From Amphiura filiformis (taxonomy: Eukaryota; Echinodermata; Ophiuroidea; Amphilepidida; Amphiuridae), in the NCBI RefSeq assembly GCF_039555335.1, contig NC_092628.1, positions 101,764,647 through 101,828,646 of the forward strand: a DNA stretch of 64,000 nucleotides. Reading direction: 5' to 3'. A program made the position numbers and the translations under genes. The notes under the pieces were generated by a model. It had not been told where the DNA came from. It saw nothing but the letters and a program-made list of their open reading frames with translations, and did not search any database. The stretch's first letter is position 1. Every line of letters starts with the position of its first letter. Of this stretch, positions 58,501 through 64,000 are shown piece after piece.

Positions 58501-61256
58501 GTCAAAATAAAATAAAGAAGAAATGATTCTCTTATTTCACTTGCCAGTTGGTTCATAGCACAGTGACCCTTCAAGGAGCTGTAGATATCAGTCATTTCCA
58601 TGCCTTAAGTATGGGACAGTATTTATTTTGGGACATCAGAGCACATCAGACATATCGAATTGCATTCTGAATACGAAGAATGTCATTCTGATATCAAATA
58701 ATTTTGATTTTTGAAATTCGCAATTTAATACACATTTTATGGCAAATCATTAAAATTGATATTTTTGATATTTAACAGTACTAAAAGTAAACTTTATAAA
58801 TCTGATGATTTATACTTAAAGTGTATGTAGGTGGGATGAAAAGCCGACGATCAATTGAAAATTTTGACCTTTCAGTATTGAAGATATGGATTTTTTTCCC
58901 AAAACACCAAAAAAAATTAGGTCTTTTTGGGAAAAAATCCATATCTTCAATATGAAAGGTCAAAATTTTCAATTGACCGTCGGCTTTTCCTCCCAGCTAC
59001 ATACACTTTAAGAATATATCATTAGATTTATATAATTTACTTCGAGGACTGTTATATATCAAAATTTGAAAAATATCAAATTTTATAATTTGTCATAAAA
59101 TTTGTATTATATTGTGATTTTCAAAAATGAAAATTATTTGATATCAGAAAGACATGCTTCAGTATTCAGAATGCAATTCGACAGGTCTGAGGTACTCTCA
59201 TGTCCCACAAAAAATACTGTCGAAACGCAATAAACGCTCATTCTAGATCCCTTAACCTTCTATAATTCTCTTATATCTCTTGCCAGTTGGTTCATAGCAC
59301 AGTGACCCTTCAAGGAGCTGTAGATATCAGTCATTTCCATGCCTTGACCTTCTATAATTCTCTTATATCTCTTGCCAGTTGGTTCATAGCACAGTGACCC
59401 TTCAAGGAGCTATAGATATCAGTCATTTCCATGCCTTAACCTTCTATAATTCTCTTATATCTCTTGCCAGTTGGTTCATAGCACAGTGACCCTTCAAGGA
59501 GCTATAGATATCAGTCATTTCCATGCCTTAACCTTCTATAATTCTGTTATTTTTCTTGCCAGTTGGTTCATAGCACAGTGACCCTTCAAGGAGCTGTAGA
59601 TATCAGTCATATCTATGCCTTGACCTTCTATAATTCTCTTATATCTCTTGCCAGTTGGTTCATAGCACAGTGACCCTTCAAGGAGCTATAGATATCAGTC
59701 ATTTCCATGCCTTAACCTTCTATAATTCTGTTATTTTTCTTGCCAGTTGGTTCATAGCACAGTGACCCTTCAAGGAGCTGTAGATATCAGTCATTTCTAT
59801 GCCTTGACCTTCTATAATTCTCTTATATCTCTTGCCAGTTGGTTCATAGCACAGTGACCCTTCAAGGAGCTGTAGATATCAGTCATTTCCATGCCTTGAC
59901 CTTCTATAATTCTCTTATATCTCTTGCCAGTTGGTTCATAGCACAGTGACCCTTCAAGGAGCTATAGATATCAGTCATTTCCATGCCTTGACCTTCTATA
60001 ATTCTCTTATATCTCTTGCCAGTTGGTTCATAGCACAGTGACCCTTCAAGGAGCTATAGATATCAGTCATTTCCATGCCTTGACCTTCTATAATTCTCTT
60101 ATATCTCTTGCCAGTTGGTTCATAGCACAGTGACCCTTCAAGGAGCTGTAGATATCAGTCATTTCCATGCCTTAACCTTCTATAATTCTCTTATATCTCT
60201 TGCCAGTTGGTTCATAGCACAGTGACCCTTCAAGGAGCTGTAGATATCAGTCATTTCCATGCCTTGACCTTCTTAGAAATCAAACGAGTGCCTGTCCATC
60301 TGCTGGTGGGATTGAAAGATTTAAGACGTCAACTTGAGGTTCTTATATGCTCCAGAAGTCTAACATCAATAAGTGTAAGTATATGGGTTAGAAATCAAAC
60401 GAGTGCCTGTCCATCTCCTGGTGGGATTGAAAGAATTAAGACGTCAACTTGAGGTTCTTATATGCTCCAGAAGTCTAACATCAATAAGTGTAAGTATATG
60501 AATGCCACACTTTTACTCTGATTTAAAAACAAAACAAAACTTGATGTAATCTGATGGGAATGACATTTGTTACATCTGTTTCCAAATGGGCTATTCCAGT
60601 TGATTCCAGCCCACCACTCGAGGCCAAAAATGCACAATTTTATTGAATTAGTCAATAATTTGGTGAATTTTGGCAACAATTTCTAAATGTACAAATGCTG
60701 CCTAGCACTTAAGATATCCTTGCTACAACTATGTTAGATTCACAGTGGATTACAACTCCAGAACAAGAAAGAAGCCTGATCAACACAGCAAACTTAACAA
60801 TCCATGCTTTTTTCTTATCATTGATTTTGCACTTATTTGTTTCAGTCATTACTTCAATCGTGTGGAGGAGATATGACATCATCAGCTCCATGGCCTGCCT
60901 TGCATACAGTCAATCTCAGTCATAACCACATAGATAAATTAGATGACTCTTTGGTAAGTACACGCATGGATACTCTGATTTTGAATAACAATGACTTTTC
61001 AAGTAGGGTCGGTCAGTCTGGAATTTTTTCTTCTGCGCATCTGTGTGGCCTCGCGATGTAAACAACGCGGAGGAAGCGGATGCATCGTTGTTAAATGACA
61101 ATGGTGAAACATGGTTGAATCCCTAAGTGTACTATAAGTCTATATTTTTAGGTTTATATTGACTTTATCCTTATTTCTTTTCAGAAACTGCTACCATCAG
61201 TAAAAGTTCTTGACCTAAGTCATAATGATATCAAACATGGCAGGAATTATTTAGAG
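55443..61256 (+). CDS. STK11IP: STK11IP (LKB1-interacting protein 1), 5' part of gene, exons 1-5
   Basis: Exons 55443-55518, 56267-56454, 60207-60374, 60846-60953 and 61185-61256 join in phase to give 204 residues, open at the right edge. The strongest match is QLEVLICSRSLTSIS, then SLLQSCGGDMTSSAPWPALH and leucine-rich repeats VNLSHNHIDKLDDSL and VKVLDLSHNDI. Human STK11IP has QLETLICSRSLQALEELLSACGGD and FLNLSHN at the same places. Known role: binds the LKB1 (STK11) kinase and is found on cytoplasmic and lysosomal compartments. The N-terminal ~85 residues are more divergent. The full vertebrate protein is about 1,100 residues, so most of the gene lies to the right. Confidence 0.88.
55798..55987. 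mobile_element. GGGCTATTCCAG MITE, copy 13 (STK11IP intron 1)
   Basis: GGGCTATATTCCAGATGAAA to TTTCAACTGGAATAAC, full length with well preserved arms. A bare left end of the family (GGGCTATTCCAGTTGA) also lies at 60587-60602 in STK11IP intron 3. Confidence 0.88.
56267..56454 (+). CDS. STK11IP: STK11IP exon 2
   Basis: 62 codons after the split Gly: SQIQDKTNKFSLSS, then LVYLNKCFHHLIQH, and QDVAYLLDFFKRAHAVK. QDVAYLLDFFKRAHAVK parallels the LQFLFDVLQKTLSLK helix of human STK11IP just before the leucine-rich repeats. Acceptor CACACAG, donor AAG|GTAAGT, phase 0. Confidence 0.85.
57238..58475 (+). repeat. Dimeric tandem array with GACCTTTGACCCC motif, bounded by ACACAGCCGTG
   Basis: Six monomers of 144-146 bp start at TACCGGAAGTGACCCC-like sites (57414, 57552, 57696, 57841, 57985, 58132). 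They alternate between a TGTACACCCCATAGACACTG type and a ATACCACATATACATTGGG type, giving a ~290-bp dimer. ACACAGCCGTG lies at the left edge (57272) and in a strong hairpin at the right (58442-58470, CACAGCCGTG...CACGGCTGTG). Located in STK11IP intron 2. Perfect TGACCTTTGACCC sites lie at 57287, 57861, 58153 and 58290. Confidence 0.85.
58542..60272 (+). repeat. 92-bp tandem array of an STK11IP splice acceptor plus exon start, 12 copies
   Basis: TGCCAG acceptors start at 58542, 59281, 59373, 59465, 59557, 59649, 59741, 59833, 59925, 60017, 60109 and 60201. Each unit is 67 nt of exon 3 (TTGGTTCATAGC... to ...GACCTTCT) followed by 25 nt of intron end, including the pyrimidine tract and CAG. A 643-bp TTAA element plus its 4-bp duplication interrupts unit 1; removing 647 bp restores exactly 92 bp. 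Units differ only at a few sites (TTA/TTG, CTG/CTA, two with a T-rich tract), indicating recent or homogenised expansion. Confidence 0.95.
58609..59251. mobile_element. TTAA-flanked inverted-repeat element, copy 2 (643 bp)
   Basis: It is flanked by TTAA at 58605-58608 and 59252-59255. The uninterrupted site is seen in sister repeat units (GCCTTAACCTTC), which proves a TTAA duplication. Long imperfect inverted repeats run nearly the full length, with no ORF. It is the same family as 1248-1913. TTAA targets are typical of piggyBac-like transposases, but these ends read GGG...CCC inward, so the superfamily is left open. Confidence 0.88.
60207..60374 (+). CDS. STK11IP: STK11IP exon 3, at the end of a 12-copy splice-acceptor array
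   Basis: 56 codons: LVHSTVTLQGAVDISHFH, ALTFLEIKRVPVHLL, and LRRQLEVLICSRSLTSIS, phase 0 at both ends. Acceptor CTCTTGCCAG at 60206, donor AGT|GTAAGT. The 3' splice site and first 67 nt occur 11 more times upstream at 92-bp spacing, and the last 102 nt with the donor occur again at 60388-60489. Only the 60206 acceptor reaches the complete open exon. Exons taken from earlier acceptors read into the next unit out of frame and meet a TGA. Confidence 0.88.
60273..60500 (+). repeat. Duplication of the 3' half of STK11IP exon 3 with its donor
   Basis: Positions 60273-60387 and 60388-60500 are near-identical (period 115 bp). Each holds the last 102 nt of exon 3 (from TTAGAAATC) and the donor AGT|GTAAGTATATG. 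The second donor is at 60489/60490. The second copy is in the intron and has no acceptor, so it should not be spliced as an exon by itself. Confidence 0.92.
60846..60953 (+). CDS. STK11IP: STK11IP exon 4 (SCGGD motif and first leucine-rich repeat)
   Basis: 36 codons: SLLQSCGGDMTSSAPWPALH, then TVNLSHNHIDKLDDSL. The CGGD and PW-x-L residues and the LRR consensus L-x-x-N-x-I/L match STK11IP. Acceptor TTGTTTCAG, donor TTG|GTAAGT, phase 0. Confidence 0.9.
61185..61256 (+). CDS. STK11IP: STK11IP exon 5 (second leucine-rich repeat)
   Basis: 24 codons KLLPSVKVLDLSHNDIKHG, RNYLE, one leucine-rich repeat. Acceptor CTTTTCAG, donor GAG|GTAAGG, phase 0. No later exon is visible in the remaining 2.7 kb, which is a long duplicated repeat. 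Confidence 0.88.
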
Positions 61257-61714
61257 GTAAGGCCCTTTGTTTAGAGTTTTCTTAAAGGGATATACAGTAT
61301 TTACAGTATATGAGTCGGAGGGGAACATGACCTAGTGATATTTGCACTTAAAGAGTGAGACAAATAAATCTGAAACAAAAGAGGAATGGAATGGGCAAGG
61401 AGATCCCAAAGCTTGATATAAGTGGGTGTCATTTCTGCCCCATGTGCATGTTTTTTCTGAGCAGGGGAAAGCACCCAAACTCCCATTCTAATAGTATATT
61501 ACTTTAGAGACCCACAAGACCTGTGGAAATATAACTGTAATTATTGGCTTCCTTGACTCATTTCCTAAAAGATCAACATGTTAATATTAAGAAGTAGTTA
61601 AATGGCTAAAACTGGACAAATGTTGAAATTGAGATAAATGCAGAAATTTGGAGGTAAAAACAATAAAATACATACGAAAATAGACGTCATAAAACTTCAT
61701 AACTTTAGAACCAA

Positions 61715-64000
61715 TTGTCCTATGGACGCAATAAGTAGACCAAACACAACTATTGCCGGAGCTGGATCTTTACCATCCGAATCTTTTATTTCCTTTCATT
61801 TACACAGTTGATCAAGTGTCAACTGTGTTCTTCATACTTAATTTAATATCGCATATCACTTCAGACAGCTATATCATCTGATATTTTAAATAGATATAAA
61901 TTCAAATTCATTAGCGCCTCAGACAGCTATATCATGTGGCTTATTCTTTAAAAGCAATATATAACAATCATTGAAATCATATATGTATCAGACAGCAATA
62001 TCATCTGATACCCTTTTTACGCAATCAGACAGCTATATCATCTGATATTTTAAATAGATATACATTCAAATTCATTAGCGCCTCAGACAGCTATATCATC
62101 TGGCTTATTCTTTAAAAGCAATATATATCAATCATTGAAATCATATATGTATCAGACAGCAATATCATCTGATACCCTTTTTACGCATAATCAGACAGCT
62201 ATATCATCTGATGCCATTTATGGTCCTGAAGTGAGACGACCCACTTCAAATCCCAAACAGCATATTTGGCTTGGACCTAATCATTACTCATTTCCGAATT
62301 AGGACAACCCCATTCAATTTCCAAACATCCTAATTTGGAATTGACATTAAATATTAAGTATGTGAAAACATTCCCAATGACTTGCTCAAATGCAGCAATG
62401 TATCTCCATTTTGATTCATATATTGGACAAAATGGTAAAAAGCAAAAGAAACAATGCCATTTAATATCATATTTTTTATAAAGGGAGTGGTGGGTGGGTT
62501 TTAAATTTTTCTGACCTCTTCGGATGGTATCGAAACAGCTTATGAATTTTCCCGGCAACAATTTCTGTGAAAACAGCCACGCCCCCAGAACCGCTGCCTA
62601 TGATTGGCTACTGGCCCTTTGACTCGACACGGGCATGGATGCACAACAGGTGTCGGACTGATGTCACAACACGCATGGCACCACCTTTTATTGATCTACA
62701 GGACAATGAAACCCTTTTCAACAAAACCCAGGGCTTATTACGCTAATGACAATTTTGGTTTTGATTGAAGTTTGCTCAATCAAAACCCGATTGTCCTATG
62801 GACGCAATAAGTAGACCAAACACAACTATTGCCGGAGCTGGATCTTTACCATCCGAATCTTTTATTTCCTTTCATTTACACAGTTGATCAAGTGTCAACT
62901 GTGTTCTTCATACTTAATTTAATATCGCATATCACTTCAGACAGCTATATCATCTGATATTTTAAATAGATATAAATTCAAATTCATTAGCGCCTCAGAC
63001 AGCTATATCATGTGGCTTATTCTTTAAAAGCAATATATAACAATCATTGAAATCATATATGTATCAGACAGCAATATCATCTGATACCCTTTTTACGCAA
63101 TCAGACAGCTATATCATCTGATATTTTAAATAGATATACATTCAAATTCATTAGCGCCTCAGACAGCTATATCATCTGGCTTATTCTTTAAAAGCAATAT
63201 ATATCAATCATTGAAATCATATATGTATCAGACAGCAATATCATCTGATACCCTTTTTACATAATCAGACAGCTATATCATCTGATGCCATTTATGGTCC
63301 TGAAGTGAGGCGACCCACTTCCAATCCCAAACAGCATATTTGGCTTGGACCTAATCATTCCTCATTTCCGGAATTAGGACAACCCCATTCAATTTCCAAA
63401 CATCCTAATTTGGAATTGACATTAAATATTAAGTATGTGAAAACATTCCCAATGACTTGCTCAAATGCAGCAATGTATCTCCATTTTGATTCATATATTG
63501 GACAAAATGGTAAAAAGCAAAAGAAACAATGCCAACCAAGGACCTAATCTAGGGACTTGCCTAATAGCTGAAAATTGGAAAGTAAAAACCTGCACAAAAA
63601 AAACTCGTTGTGAGAAAAAACAGGAAAACCTCCCAATGGCAGCGTGTATCTGTTCTAGTTACTAAAGAGCATCCCTACCAGGAACATGCCATGAAATGCA
63701 TTGATCAGTTAAATTTTTCTGACCTCTTCGGATGGTATCGAAACAGCTTATGAATTTTCCCGGCAACAATTTCTGTGAAAACAGCCACGCCCCCAGAACC
63801 GCTGCCTATGATTGGCTACTGGCCCGCGACTCGACACGGGGCATGGATGCACAACAGGTGTCGGACTGATGTCACAACACGCATGGCACCACCTTTTATT
63901 GATCTACAGGACAATGAAACCCTTTTCAACAAAACCCAGGGCTTATTACGCCAATGACAATTTTGGTTTTGATTGAAGTTTGCTCAATCAAAACCCGAAT
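61715..64000 (+). repeat. Two direct copies of a ~1.1-kb sequence with ATCAGACAGC-ATCTGAT subrepeats
   Basis: Copy 1 starts at 61715 and copy 2 at 62791 (offset 1076 bp), nearly identical from TTGTCCTATGGACGC to GCCAATGACAATTTTGG. Copy 2 has a different ~150-bp stretch at about 63533-63712. Each copy has six short near-palindromes ATCAGACAGC[TA]ATATCATC-TGAT in two ~175-bp periods. Short ORFs here are not coding. It fills STK11IP intron 5 to the window edge. Confidence 0.88.

Noticed and set aside
58542..60272. CRISPR-like array
   Set aside because: The 92-bp units are contiguous with no unique spacers, and the unit is a splice site plus exon from the adjacent gene.

Overview
The window is animal nuclear DNA: AT-rich, with short exons separated by long introns, GT-AG splice sites, and dense small transposons. 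The protein similarities and the repeat load suggest an invertebrate deuterostome, most likely an echinoderm or hemichordate. That placement is inference, since no species-diagnostic sequence was available to check.

Two host genes can be supported. On the minus strand (27945 down to 11618) lies a complete or nearly complete lemur-tail kinase (LMTK/AATK family) in 13 exons. It has a signal peptide, a one-pass membrane exon, a kinase domain with the family's atypical HID and DYG motifs, and a long acidic disordered tail, about 1,325 residues in all. One 1-base reading-frame break lies just after the kinase domain. On the plus strand (55443 to 61256) lie the first five coding exons of an STK11IP (LKB1-interacting protein) orthologue; the rest of that gene is beyond the right edge.

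The 27 kb between the genes (28.0-55.4 kb) and most intron space are mobile and repeated DNA. They hold a 6.3-kb LTR retrotransposon with a 4-bp target duplication, a leucine-tRNA primer site and a Gag-only coding region (38654-44951). They also hold a truncated LINE with a YADD reverse transcriptase inside an LMTK intron, a degraded endonuclease fragment resembling Penelope-like elements, and at least 13 copies of one ~185-bp near-palindromic MITE. Four elements have TTAA duplications, one has a TA duplication, and one 2-kb inverted-repeat element carries a recurring internal motif. Many single foldback hairpins, tRNA-derived SINEs and several tandem arrays complete the set.

The most unusual observation is that both host genes carry tandem arrays made from their own splice sites. 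In STK11IP the 3' splice site plus the first 67 nt of exon 3 is repeated 12 times with an exact 92-bp period, and the 3' half of the same exon with its 5' splice site is duplicated. In LMTK the 5' splice site of exon 4 is repeated 5 times at 128-132 bp together with a tRNA-like SINE. A TTAA transposon sits inside the first STK11IP repeat unit, and the exact 92-bp spacing returns when it is removed.
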